Source of the DNA: Dongia rigui
GTDB lineage: Bacteria; Pseudomonadota; Alphaproteobacteria; Dongiales; Dongiaceae
NCBI RefSeq assembly: GCF_034044635.1
Contig: NZ_JAXCLX010000004.1
Span: forward strand, 372,001 to 436,000
Direction: 5' to 3'
DNA: 64,000 nucleotides
Positions 9,369-17,853 of this stretch are shown in pieces. The notes under the pieces were generated by a model, which was given only the letters and a program-made list of their open reading frames with translations, had not been told where the DNA came from and did no database searches. Each line of letters begins with the position of its first letter. The stretch's first letter is position 1. Both the position numbers and the translations under genes were made by a program.

Positions 9369-10179
9369 TTAGTCGCCCAAGGTCCCCGGAAACAGCTTCC
9401 AGGCACCCACGGCATCGAGATAAGGCAGCGACGGATAGTCCGTGATGGTGAGCCCGCCATCGACGGTCAGCACCGTGCCGGTGACGAAACTCGCCTCGTC
9501 GGAGGCCAGGAACAGCACGGCCCGGGCGATCTCGTCCGGTGTGCCCATGCGCGCCAGCAACGACGCACCCTTCTCCCAATCCTCGGCGGCACCGCTGCCG
9601 CCCGTCGTCTCCGTCTTGATCCAGCCCGGCGAGACGGCGTTGGCTCGGATGCCATGTGGCGCACCTTCCGTCGCGAGTGCCCGGGTCAGGGATTCGAGGG
9701 CGGCTTTCGCCATGCCGTAGGAACCCCAATTGCCATGCAACGTCGCGGTCGAGGAGATGTTGACGATAACGCCCTTGCCAGCGGATTTGAGTGCCGGCAA
9801 GGCATAGGCCGAAACGAAATAGGCCGAATTGAGATTGGCCGACATGATCTTGGCCAGCCGCTCGCCCGGCGTGTCGCTGTTCTCCACGCCAGAGCGTCGC
9901 GCCCCGGCGCCGGCATTGTTGACGACCACATCCAACCGCCCGAAATGCCATCACATCCGCAATCAGCTTCTGTGCATTTGCCTCGACACCGATATCGGTG
10001 ACAAATGAGGCAGCATCGGCCCCATCGCGCTGCAGCTTCTCCACCGCCATACCGGCTTTCGCCGCATCCCGCCCGACGATCGCCACCTGCGCGCCTTCAT
10101 CCGCCGCCCGCTTGGCGATACCAAAGCCGATCCCGGTCGTGCCGCCGGTCACCAGAACAACCTTTCCCGCGAACCGCAT
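9369..10179 (-). pseudogene. Short-chain dehydrogenase/reductase with an internal frameshift
   Basis: The N-terminal half (MRFAGKVVLVTGGTTGIGFG, the TGxxxGIG cofactor motif) and the C-terminal half (VVVNNAGAG, catalytic Ser in NISSTATLHG, YGMAKAA, SPGWIKTE, LASDEASFVTG, TVDGG) are both intact but in different frames. The break is near 9945-9948: minus-strand GTGATGGCATTTCGGGCGG would read through as DVMA-HFGRLDVVV if two bases (for example GC in GCGCAT) were restored. It is either a recent pseudogene or a sequencing error. The ATG at 10179 is 8 bases after AGGGGGA. The TetR gene ends 24 bases upstream on the same strand, so they form a probable unit. Confidence 0.8.
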
Positions 10180-10203
10180 CGGCATTCCCCCTGTCATCGG
10201 ATC

Positions 10204-10866
10204 TCAGGCATCGGTCTTCTTCTTCTCGGCCGCCGCCAGCTTTTCGTTCTGATCGTAATAGAGATCGAGCAGCTTGACGAACGCCATGCAGGACCTGACC
10301 GCGTCCTTTGTCTTGAAGGTCTTGGGGTACAGCAGCGCCTGAAGCCAAAAGCCGTCGATCATCGCCGACAGGGCACCCGCCACACGCACGGCCACTTTCT
10401 TGGCCTGCGCCGCCGCGGCCGGGCGCGCGATGCAGATGTTGTAGATCTGGTGCTCCAGTTCCTTGACATAGCGGCGCTCGACCGCCGTCGCCGCTTCGCG
10501 GAACTTGTCCCGAAGCTGCGGGTCCGACCAAAAGGCGAACCAGACCGCGAGCTTGACGCCAGTAAAGACGTCGCGGTCGAAATAGGTCTGCACCATCGCC
10601 TCGAGCCGCGCCCAGGGTTCCGCCGAGGCTGCATTAACCCGCGTTGTCCAGACCTGCATGTATTCCGTGGCAAGGTATTTGAAAACTTCCTCGAACAGCT
10701 TGTCCTTGCTCTCGAAATGAAAGTTCATCAGGCCGACCGACACGTTGGCCGATTTCGCCACCCGGCTGACGGTCGTGCCGTGATAGCCGAAGGCCGCGAT
10801 CACATGAATGGTCGCCTCGATGATCTCTTTCTTGCGATTGCTGCGGATGCCGGCGTTCCGGGCCAT
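10204..10866 (-). CDS. TetR/AcrR transcriptional regulator, BetI-like
   Basis: A standard 220-residue TetR protein: helix-turn-helix at residues 12-56 (KKEIIEATIHVIAAFGYHGT, SVGLMNFHFESKDKLF) and a BetI-type ligand domain (VWFAFWSDPQLRD, AMIDGFWLQALLYPKTF). It is a clear relative of the TetR encoded at 4350-5345 in both domains but lacks the C-terminal extension. It is followed at once by the broken SDR gene and preceded on the same strand by the GcvT-like and flavoprotein genes, so it may control part of that cluster. No palindrome is evident right before it because a repeat element fills that space. Confidence 0.88.
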   Translation of the reverse strand: MARNAGIRSNRKKEIIEATIHVIAAFGYHGTTVSRVAKSANVSVGLMNFHFESKDKLFEEVFKYLATEYMQVWTTRVNAASAEPWARLEAMVQTYFDRDVFTGVKLAVWFAFWSDPQLRDKFREAATAVERRYVKELEHQIYNICIARPAAAAQAKKVAVRVAGALSAMIDGFWLQALLYPKTFKTKDAVRSCMAFVKLLDLYYDQNEKLAAAEKKKTDA

Positions 10867-10885
10867 GATCGAGCCTCAAATACGC

Positions 10886-10977
10886 TTGTCATCCCCCGCG
10901 AAGGCGGGGGATCCACGAGTTTCTTTCTTCAGTTGCCGGCAAACTCGTGGATGGCCCGCCTGCGCGGGCCATGACAA
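10886..10977. repeat. Intergenic palindromic repeat, family A copy 2
   Basis: TTGTCATCCCCCGCG...GGGGGATCCACGAG at the left mirrors CTCGTGGATGGCCCGCC...GGCCATGACAA at the right, the same layout as 4261-4340. It is nested inside a further 11-bp inverted repeat, ATGATCGAGCC (10864-10874) and GGCTCGATCAT (10982-10992); the inner arm overlaps the TetR start codon. Confidence 0.75.
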
Positions 10978-10997
10978 ATTCGGCTCGATCATAGGTC

Positions 10998-12188
10998 TCA
11001 CACAATCTCCTTCTTCCTGGGCGGGTCGAAGAACATGCGGTTCCGGGTCCAGCATTTCACCATGCTGCGCTCGATCTTCTTTTCCTTCGGATACCATATC
11101 TCGATCCACATTTCCGTGCCGGGCTTCGTATAGGCCGGCGGAATCTGCGCGAAGGCGATGTTCTTTTTCAAGAGCGGCGACCACATGGCCGAGGTGGTAA
11201 GCCCCAATTCCTTGGTCCCCTTCTCGTCGGCATAAAGGAAGGCACCGGGCGCCGGCTTGCGGCCCTCGATCTCGATCCCGCTCAGGATGAAGCGCGACGA
11301 CCCATCCGCCTTTTCCTTCTGCAAGGCGCGCTTGCCGACGAAATAGGCATCCTTCTTAAGGGCGACGGCCCAGCCGATCCCGGCCTCGATCGGCGAAATG
11401 CGCTGGGTCGGTCGAATAGCGTGATGCGAACCGATATAATCGACATCGACCAGAATGAAGCCCGCCTCGATCCGGGTCATTTCCAGGGCGTGACCGCCCA
11501 TGGGCGCAATCTTAAATGGATCGCCGGTGCGGAACAGGTTCTCCCACAGCCACAAGGCGTCCTGGGGCTTCACCCAGATTTCATAGCCCAGATCGCCGGT
11601 GAACCCGGCCCGGTCGATCCGCAGCCAATGCCCATCGACGGTGGTCTCCATGATGCCGAAATGCGGCAGCCTGCCGATGCCTGGAACACCCAGAACTTCC
11701 AGGATTGTCCGCGCATTCGGCCCTTGCAGCGACAAGCCGGCCAGCGTGTCCGACACCTCTTCGATCTCGACCTGGAAGCCATAGGCACTTTCGTTCAGCC
11801 AATGCAGCTGATGCAGCGCCGCATTGAGCAGGAAGTCGTTCTCGCCCAAGCGGAAGATCGTCCCTTCCTCGATCATGCGCCCGTCATCGTCGCACCAGGC
11901 GGTATAGGCGGCATTCATCGGTTTGATCTTGGTGAGATCGCGCGTCACCAGATAGTTGGCGAACTTTGCCGCGTCCCTGCCCTTGATCGCATATTTGATC
12001 AGCGGCGAAACATCATAGACCGTGGCACCGTTGCGGCATGCCATGTATTCCGACTGCGTCGAATCATAGAAGGCCGGCGAGTAAAAGCCCTGCCACCGGA
12101 TCCAGCCCGCCCCATGCATCATGGCCGACATCGGCTCATGGAACGGCGTCTTCTTCAGGAAGGGTTTGAGATGCTGAACGTGGGTCAT
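10998..12188 (-). CDS. GcvT-like folate-dependent aminomethyltransferase/demethylase family protein
   Basis: The 396-residue protein has the GcvT fold signatures: GATVYDVSPLIKY near the start, GLSLQGPNARTIL, RAGFTGDLGYEIW and ALEMTRIEAGFILVDVDY in the folate domain, then a C-terminal barrel. The family includes the glycine cleavage T-protein, dimethylglycine/sarcosine dehydrogenase C-terminal domains and DmdA demethylases, all moving a one-carbon unit to tetrahydrofolate. The glycine cleavage P and H genes are absent nearby, and it follows two FAD oxidoreductases, so demethylation of a substrate from that pathway fits better than glycine cleavage. This is inference. GGAG lies 8 bases before the ATG. 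Confidence 0.85.
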   Translation of the reverse strand: MTHVQHLKPFLKKTPFHEPMSAMMHGAGWIRWQGFYSPAFYDSTQSEYMACRNGATVYDVSPLIKYAIKGRDAAKFANYLVTRDLTKIKPMNAAYTAWCDDDGRMIEEGTIFRLGENDFLLNAALHQLHWLNESAYGFQVEIEEVSDTLAGLSLQGPNARTILEVLGVPGIGRLPHFGIMETTVDGHWLRIDRAGFTGDLGYEIWVKPQDALWLWENLFRTGDPFKIAPMGGHALEMTRIEAGFILVDVDYIGSHHAIRPTQRISPIEAGIGWAVALKKDAYFVGKRALQKEKADGSSRFILSGIEIEGRKPAPGAFLYADEKGTKELGLTTSAMWSPLLKKNIAFAQIPPAYTKPGTEMWIEIWYPKEKKIERSMVKCWTRNRMFFDPPRKKEIV

Positions 12189-12221
12189 GCAATGACTCCG
12201 GTATTGATCAATTGCTGGCAG

Positions 12222-12336
12222 TACCCCCCTCCCCGACCCTCCCCCTCAAGGGGGGACGGGGAAGTGAGGCGCGAGCTTGCAACGAGCTGGGTGCAGTCCT
12301 CTCCCCCCTTGAGGGGGAGAGCTAGAGAGGGGGGTA
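12222..12336. repeat. Intergenic repeat, family B copy 1
   Basis: A C/G-rich imperfect palindrome: CCCCCCTCCCCGACCCTCCC, a stem CCCCTCAAGGGGGGA, a central variable 45 bases, then CCCCCCTTGAGGGGGAGA and GAGAGGGGGGTA. The adjoining GTAGCGACCGC matches, in reverse complement, the GCGGTCGCTAC edge of the copy near 27.45 kb. It lies between two same-strand genes. Confidence 0.75.
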
Positions 12337-12353
12337 GCGACCGCGCCATTGCC

Positions 12354-13952
12354 TCACGCCGCATGGCCACGCCTCCCCTTCAAATCCTTCAAGATCTCAC
12401 GTGCCGCATTGGCGCCGGCAGCTCCTGAGACATTGCCGCCAGGATGGGCACCGGCGCCGCACAACCACAGGCCCGGCAGCGGCATCTTGTATTGCTGGAA
12501 CGAAGCCGCCGGTCGCAGGAAGAACACCTGATCGAGCGTCACTTCGCCCTGGTGCCACTGCCCGCCGGACAGGTTGAACTGGCTTTCCAGATCCTGCGGC
12601 GTCAGCACTTCCGACGCGGTCACTTGGTTCTTCACGCCGGGCGCGATCTGCTCCAGCACATTCAGCGTCCGCTCCAATACTTGCGTGCGGGCTTCATCCG
12701 CCGTGGTGGTACGCAGCTTGTAGGGCGCATACTGGCTCAGGATCGAGACGACATGCTTCCCGTTCGGCGCGAGGCTCGGATCAGTCAGCGTCGGCACCAC
12801 GATCTCCAGCGCCGGATTGTCGGCGACGCGGCCATATTTGGCGCAATCGAAGGCGCGCTCGACATAGTTCGTCGAAGGGGCAAAGATCATGCGGCCCTGG
12901 GCGTTACGGAACGCATCCGGCAGGTTTTCTAGCGCCAGATGCACCTTGGCGACGCAGCCGTTCATCCTGAGATGGCGCATGCGCCGCAGGAACTCGGTAT
13001 CGAGATTGCCGGGTTCCACCAGATGCAACAAGGTTCGCTGTGGATCGGCACTCGACGCCACGATGGGCGCGCGGATCTCCTCGCCGCTCGCCAGGACGAC
13101 GCCGACGGCCTGCTCCTTTTCGATCAGGATGCGACCGACCGGCGCCTGCGTGCGGATCGTGACACCGGCGGCCTTCGCCGCCTTCACCAGCGACTCTATG
13201 ACGGCGCCCATACCGCCCTGCGGCAGGAAATGGCCACCCTGCCCATGCTTGGTGTCCATCGACGCCAGCCGGTAAAGCAGGTTGAAAACAGTGTTGGGCG
13301 AGCGTGGCCCCAGATAGACACCAAGCGTTGCCTCGAGACCCAGCAGGCCTTTCAGGATATCGCTCTCGAAGAAATCATTGGCGAGATCGGCCACATTGAT
13401 GGTGAGGATGCGGGACAGTTCCAGCATGTCCTTCTTGCCCATCATGCGCAGCTTCAGCGCGAACATGCCCAAGGCCAGCTTGGTCTGGAAGTCGTTCGAG
13501 CTAGGCGACGGGCTGGGCGGCGTGCGCAGCAGGAAGCTGCCCAAGGCACCGGCCAGACGCACCAGCCGCTCCATGCGCGGGTGATAGGCCAGCGAATCCG
13601 CGGAGGAGAACTTGGCAATGGCTGCCTGCGTCGCCGCCTTGTCTGCCGTGATATCCAGCCGCGCCCCACCCGGCAGCATCGCCGAGGTGCCGACGGCCTT
13701 CTCTGCGATCTGCAACCCATGCTGCGTCAGATTGAGATCGGCGATGATCTTCGGGTGCAGAGCGTGCAGCAGATGTGCCACTGCCGAAACACGGTATCCC
13801 TTGGCGAATTCGCGCGTCTGTGCGGCCCCGCCCGGCTGTTCACCGGCTTCCACCAGCAGCACCTTCTGCCCGGCTTTGGCGAGATAGGTGGATGTCACCA
13901 GGCCGTTATGGCCGGCGCCGATGACAATGACGTCATAAGTGTTGGCGGCCAT
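12354..13952 (-). CDS. FAD-dependent oxidoreductase, phytoene desaturase/PYROXD2-like (second of pair)
   Basis: The 532-residue protein starts with a Rossmann FAD site (YDVIVIGAGHNGLVTSTYLAKAG, then a glutamate-ending strand VLLVEAG) and ends with LWLCGAGAHPGGNVSGA, the C-terminal FAD-contact block typical of this family. The ATG at 13952 comes one base after the preceding gene's stop, so the two are translationally close and almost certainly in one operon. The paralogue upstream shares both terminal motifs. The family removes hydrogen from carbon-carbon or carbon-nitrogen bonds; no substrate can be assigned. No signal peptide is seen. Confidence 0.87.
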   Translation of the reverse strand: MAANTYDVIVIGAGHNGLVTSTYLAKAGQKVLLVEAGEQPGGAAQTREFAKGYRVSAVAHLLHALHPKIIADLNLTQHGLQIAEKAVGTSAMLPGGARLDITADKAATQAAIAKFSSADSLAYHPRMERLVRLAGALGSFLLRTPPSPSPSSNDFQTKLALGMFALKLRMMGKKDMLELSRILTINVADLANDFFESDILKGLLGLEATLGVYLGPRSPNTVFNLLYRLASMDTKHGQGGHFLPQGGMGAVIESLVKAAKAAGVTIRTQAPVGRILIEKEQAVGVVLASGEEIRAPIVASSADPQRTLLHLVEPGNLDTEFLRRMRHLRMNGCVAKVHLALENLPDAFRNAQGRMIFAPSTNYVERAFDCAKYGRVADNPALEIVVPTLTDPSLAPNGKHVVSILSQYAPYKLRTTTADEARTQVLERTLNVLEQIAPGVKNQVTASEVLTPQDLESQFNLSGGQWHQGEVTLDQVFFLRPAASFQQYKMPLPGLWLCGAGAHPGGNVSGAAGANAAREILKDLKGRRGHAA

Positions 13953-13953
13953 G

Positions 13954-15609
13954 TCACACCACCCCGTGCTTGAAGTCTTTGAGCATTTCGCGTGCGGCAT
14001 TGGCGCCAGGTGCCCCCATCACGCCGCCGCCGGGATGTGTACCCGATCCGCACATATAGAAATTGTCGAACGGCCCGCGATATTGCCCAAGGCCCGGGAA
14101 CGGGCGGTTGAACAGCATCTGGTCCAGCGTCAACTCGCCCTGGAAGATGTTGCCTTCGGTGAGGCCCACTTCGTTCTCGATGTCCCAGGGCGTGCGCGTC
14201 TGGCAATGCAGGATCAGTTTCTTGAACCCCGGCGCGTTCATCTCGATCGTGTCGAGCACGTCCGCCTCGAACTTCGCCTTCATCTCCGGCGTCCAGGGCT
14301 GCTCGGCCAGCTTATAGGGCACGTATTGCACGAAGACCGACATGAAATGCTTGCCCGGCGGCGCCATGGTCGGATCGACCGTGGTTGGGATGACGATGTC
14401 GAGGAACGGCCGCTTCGACCAAGAACCGTATTTGTAATCGTCATAGGCGCGTTCGATGTAATCGAAATCGCCGCCGATATCGATCGTGCCCCAGGCCGAT
14501 TCCTTCGGCAGGCCAGCAAATTGCGGCAACCCGTCGAGGGCGATGTTGAGCTTGCCCGACGACCCACGGATCTTGAAGTTCTTGGCGTAGGTATGAATGT
14601 CGGGATCGATCGCATCGAGATCCGATTTCTCGATCAGCTTCAGATAGGTGCGCTTCGGATCGGCGTTGCTGACGACGGTTCGCGCGTAGATTTCCTCACC
14701 ATTGGCCAGTGTCACGCCGACCGCCTTGCCGCCCCGGATGATGAGCTTGGCCACCTCCGCATTGGTGCGGATCTCGACGCCGGCCTCGGTCGCTGCCGAG
14801 GCGATGGCCTTCGACACCGAGCCCATGCCGCCGCGCGCAAAGCCCCAGGCGCCGATCTGCCCGTCAACCTCGCCCATATAGTGGTGCAACAGCACATAAG
14901 CCGTGCCCGGTGAATACGGCCCCAAGGCCGTGCCGATGATCGACGATGCGGCTGAGAAGCCCTTCCACCGCGGCGTCTCGAAATATTCGTCGAGGAAATC
15001 GCCGATCGACATGGTCCAGAAGCGCAGGATCTCATACATCTGCTTCTCGCCCATGCGGCCGAACTCGCGCGCGATCTTCAGCAGGCCTTCCAGATCGGTA
15101 CGCTTGCCCCAGGGATTGATCTTGTTCTGCGCAAACGGGTTGAGCTGAGTGGGGTCCGGCGGCGTGATCATCAGCAGCGGCTTGATGAAGCGGCACTGCC
15201 GGCTGATCTCGGCGGCATAGTGATCGTAAGCCTCGGCATCCTTGATCGAATGCCGACGCAGCGATTCACGCGTGCGGTCATGGTCCGAATAGGTGACGAT
15301 CCCCTCGCCCTCATAATTGGGCGACGAGTTGATTTCATAGGGGATGACCTGCAATCCGTGACGCGGCAGGTCAAGGAAGCGGAAGATCTCGGGCCTCAGC
15401 AGCGAGCAGACATAGGAGCAGGTCGAATAGGTGAAGCCGGGGTAGATTTCCTCCGACATCGCCGCACCGCCCACCTTGTGGTAGCGCTCCAGCACCAGCA
15501 CTTTCAGTTTGTTCTTGCCCTCCTTCTCGCCCCCCTTGGCGAGATAGGCTGCTGTGACCAACCCGTTATGTCCGCCGCCGATCACAATGGCATCGTATTT
15601 GGTCGCCAT
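13954..15609 (-). CDS. FAD-dependent oxidoreductase, phytoene desaturase/PYROXD2-like (first of pair)
   Basis: The 551-residue flavoprotein has the N-terminal dinucleotide-binding motif (YDAIVIGGGHNGLVTAAYLAKGG), a basic strand end (VLVLERYHKVGGAAMSEE) and the C-terminal family block FYMCGSGTHPGGGVMGAPGAN. I start it at 15609 because a G-rich ribosome site precedes that ATG and the predicted operator palindromes (15627-15659) would otherwise fall in coding sequence. It is the first gene of a minus-strand run with its paralogue, the GcvT-like gene and a TetR gene. The shared TGAAT-N4-ATTCA motif links it to the aminotransferase locus 10 kb away. Substrate unknown. Confidence 0.87.
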   Translation of the reverse strand: MATKYDAIVIGGGHNGLVTAAYLAKGGEKEGKNKLKVLVLERYHKVGGAAMSEEIYPGFTYSTCSYVCSLLRPEIFRFLDLPRHGLQVIPYEINSSPNYEGEGIVTYSDHDRTRESLRRHSIKDAEAYDHYAAEISRQCRFIKPLLMITPPDPTQLNPFAQNKINPWGKRTDLEGLLKIAREFGRMGEKQMYEILRFWTMSIGDFLDEYFETPRWKGFSAASSIIGTALGPYSPGTAYVLLHHYMGEVDGQIGAWGFARGGMGSVSKAIASAATEAGVEIRTNAEVAKLIIRGGKAVGVTLANGEEIYARTVVSNADPKRTYLKLIEKSDLDAIDPDIHTYAKNFKIRGSSGKLNIALDGLPQFAGLPKESAWGTIDIGGDFDYIERAYDDYKYGSWSKRPFLDIVIPTTVDPTMAPPGKHFMSVFVQYVPYKLAEQPWTPEMKAKFEADVLDTIEMNAPGFKKLILHCQTRTPWDIENEVGLTEGNIFQGELTLDQMLFNRPFPGLGQYRGPFDNFYMCGSGTHPGGGVMGAPGANAAREMLKDFKHGVV

Positions 15610-15626
15610 CGCCCCCCCCTTGAAGC

Positions 15627-15659
15627 TGAATGCTTGTTCAATTATTGAATGCTTATTCA
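15627..15659. promoter_or_regulatory. Tandem palindromic operator upstream of flavoprotein operon
   Basis: Two copies, TGAATGCTTGTTCA (15627-15640) and TGAATGCTTATTCA (15646-15659), lie 19 bases apart. The second is a perfect inverted repeat TGAAT-N4-ATTCA. Size and symmetry suit a TetR-family dimer, and the same motif lies beside the TetR gene at 4350-5345. Confidence 0.7.
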
Positions 15660-15751
15660 GTTTCAAGCGTCCTGTCCAGAGCCCCATTGACGCTGCCTCC
15701 CCACCCCTTTACCAAGGCCCCCAGGGACGCTGAAAAAATCTAGGACTTTCA

Positions 15752-16816
15752 ATGAAGATTAAGATCGGCCTGGCAGCCGCCCTCCTCACCGCAGCCTTCC
15801 TCATCCCGGCCGAGGCCAAGACCAAGAATCCGCTGCAGCCGCCGCCGCCCGCCGTTCCGGTCGGCAATGTCGAAGCTCAACCGCTCGATGCGCCGACGCC
15901 ACCGACCTTGGAAGGCACCGGCCAGGCCATTGATGGCGATGAAATCGCCATTGGCGACGTGATCTTCAAGCTCGACGGCATCGCCGCACCCTTGATGACC
16001 GTGCCGATGGGCCCGGAAGCACGTGTCGCGCTGCAGGCCCTCATCGATGGCCAGCGCCTTACCTGCGACGTGCTCGATCGCGGTGAGGATGCGAGGCATC
16101 TCTCCGGCGTGTGCAGAATCGGCAAGGATGATGTCGCCGAAGCGATGCTGGCCGGCGGCATGGCGGCGGTCTATCGCCAGACCAACTCGCAGAATGCGGA
16201 TCAGCGGGAACGTGCTGCGCGCTATGATGCGGCCGAAACCGAGGCCCGTGGCCGCAACAGCGGCATTTGGACCAAGCCCGCCGCCGAGGATGTCGAAATC
16301 GAGCAGGCGCCGGCGGCACCGGAGCCGGCGATGGACAAAGATCTCCTGCGCGGCTGGCTCATCCAGATTCCGATCATTGCCTTCCTGGCGCTGGCCGGGC
16401 TGACGGCCTTGGTCGTCAGCACGCAGCGCAACCGGGCGGAAAGGAAAGCGGCAGAGGCCGACATGCAGGCGCTGCTCGCCATTCTGCTGGGCGAAGTGCT
16501 GTCGGTCCGCGCGGCGGCCCAGGCGGCGTTCGACGGCACGGCGAGCCTCATTCAGGATCTGCCCATTCCGACGGCGCAACTGGCAAGCCTCGCCTTGCCG
16601 CCGATGACGGTCTTCGAGGCCAATGCCGACAAGCTGGCCTCGTTACCGCGCGAGGTTTCGGTCGACATGGTCCAATTCCATGCCCGCCACCAGATCGTCG
16701 GCAAGGTCCTGGCGCAGGCATCGACCCTGCGCTGCGAGCAGCTGCGTGCGGCGTTTGAAGCCCTGGTCCAGGCCGCCGATGAGCCGATGAACCGCGCGGA
16801 AAAGCTGCTCGACTAG
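15752..16816 (+). CDS. Membrane-anchored protein with degenerate staphylococcal-nuclease-like domain
   Basis: The 354-residue protein has a signal sequence (1-22), a proline-rich linker, an SNase-like domain (about 55-173), a transmembrane helix (about 203-224) and a roughly 130-residue helical cytoplasmic tail. The SNase core motif appears as AIDGDEIAIGDVIFKLDGIAAP, but the nuclease Arg and the Glu of the usual RLxGIDAPE are replaced (Lys and Leu), so catalysis is doubtful. Two cysteines (Cys105, Cys121) could form a periplasmic disulfide. The function is unknown; a binding or scaffold role is possible. Its stop overlaps that of the convergent ABC permease gene by three bases. Confidence 0.75.
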   Translation: MKIKIGLAAALLTAAFLIPAEAKTKNPLQPPPPAVPVGNVEAQPLDAPTPPTLEGTGQAIDGDEIAIGDVIFKLDGIAAPLMTVPMGPEARVALQALIDGQRLTCDVLDRGEDARHLSGVCRIGKDDVAEAMLAGGMAAVYRQTNSQNADQRERAARYDAAETEARGRNSGIWTKPAAEDVEIEQAPAAPEPAMDKDLLRGWLIQIPIIAFLALAGLTALVVSTQRNRAERKAAEADMQALLAILLGEVLSVRAAAQAAFDGTASLIQDLPIPTAQLASLALPPMTVFEANADKLASLPREVSVDMVQFHARHQIVGKVLAQASTLRCEQLRAAFEALVQAADEPMNRAEKLLD

Positions 16817-17592
16817 GCGTGCTGCGGGAAGCGCCGCTCGAGATGGCGGGCGAGCCAAGTCAGGAGGATCAGGATCGCCATGTATTCGAGGGCGAGGAAG
16901 GTATAGATCTCCATCGGATGCAGGATCTGCGTCTGCGAGAGCATCGCCCGGCGTGTGATCTCCATGACGCCGATGGCGCCGCCCAGCGATGAATCCTTCA
17001 CAATCGAGATGAACTGGCTGGTCATCGGCGGCAGCATGCGGCGGACGGCCTGGGGCAGGATGATCCGGCGCATGAGCAGCGCCCGCGACATGCCGAAGGC
17101 GAAGCCAGCATCGATCTGCTGCTTGGAGACGCTTTCAATGCCGGCCCGGAAGATCTCGACCAGGAAGGCGCCGGCATTCAGCGACAGGCCGATACAGGCG
17201 GCCGTAAAGGGCGTCATCTGGCTGAGCGCATCGAGCCCCGGCAGCGAGCGCAGGTTGTCCGGCAGCTCGCTGATGGCGATCGGCAGCGCGTAATACATCC
17301 ACAGCAGCAGAACGAAGAGCGGCACCATGCGGAAGCCTTCCACATAGAGCCAGACCGCGCGACGCACGAGGCGATACTTGCTGCGCGACAGAATGGCACC
17401 GGCAAGCCCCAGGACCGAGCCGCAGACTATGGCATAGAGTGACAGCAACAGCGTGAACTGGAACCCAGAGATCAGGAACCAGAAATATTTGTCACCGGTC
17501 GGCGTTCCCGGCGTCAACGGCGTCCAATCGCCGCAACCACTCAGGACAAGCGGCACAAAGAGCGCAACAGTAGGTTTGGCAGCATACTTCAC
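16813..17592 (-). CDS. Polar amino acid ABC transporter permease (HisM/GlnP type)
   Basis: The protein has about five membrane segments and the permease EAA-like loop (IDAGFAFGMSRALLMRRIILPQAVRRMLPP) that docks the ATPase. VEGFRMVPLFVLLLWMYYALP and NAGAFLVEIFRAGIESV are typical of amino acid permeases. The start is uncertain: the frame is open to an ATG at 17712, but those 40 residues look non-coding. A GTG at 17592 preceded by GAGG is my choice, giving 259 residues. Curiously the GTG start yields a lipobox-like N-terminus (VPLVLSGC). The partner binding protein is probably that at 22300-23100, separated by a three-gene insert. No ATPase gene is in the window. Confidence 0.82.
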   Translation of the reverse strand: MKYAAKPTVALFVPLVLSGCGDWTPLTPGTPTGDKYFWFLISGFQFTLLLSLYAIVCGSVLGLAGAILSRSKYRLVRRAVWLYVEGFRMVPLFVLLLWMYYALPIAISELPDNLRSLPGLDALSQMTPFTAACIGLSLNAGAFLVEIFRAGIESVSKQQIDAGFAFGMSRALLMRRIILPQAVRRMLPPMTSQFISIVKDSSLGGAIGVMEITRRAMLSQTQILHPMEIYTFLALEYMAILILLTWLARHLERRFPQHA

Positions 17593-17853
17593 GGCCTCAT
17601 GAGGCCAGGGCGGAACCAGCCGCCCAAGATTTGTCCACGATAAGCCCAATGAACGGTTCCCACGAAAAAAGCGCCAAGTATCAAAGCGGAAAGTGGTGTC
17701 ATAGCAGTACAAGCCGGGAATTCAACCTACCCATGCGTGCCAATGATTAACTTCTTCCCGTTTTGCGGCTGTCACTTTTGGTGGTATGGTGTTCTATTAC
17801 TCCACTTAAAACACTCGCTTCGGCGAAACATGGCAAGATGACGGGGGGAGCGT

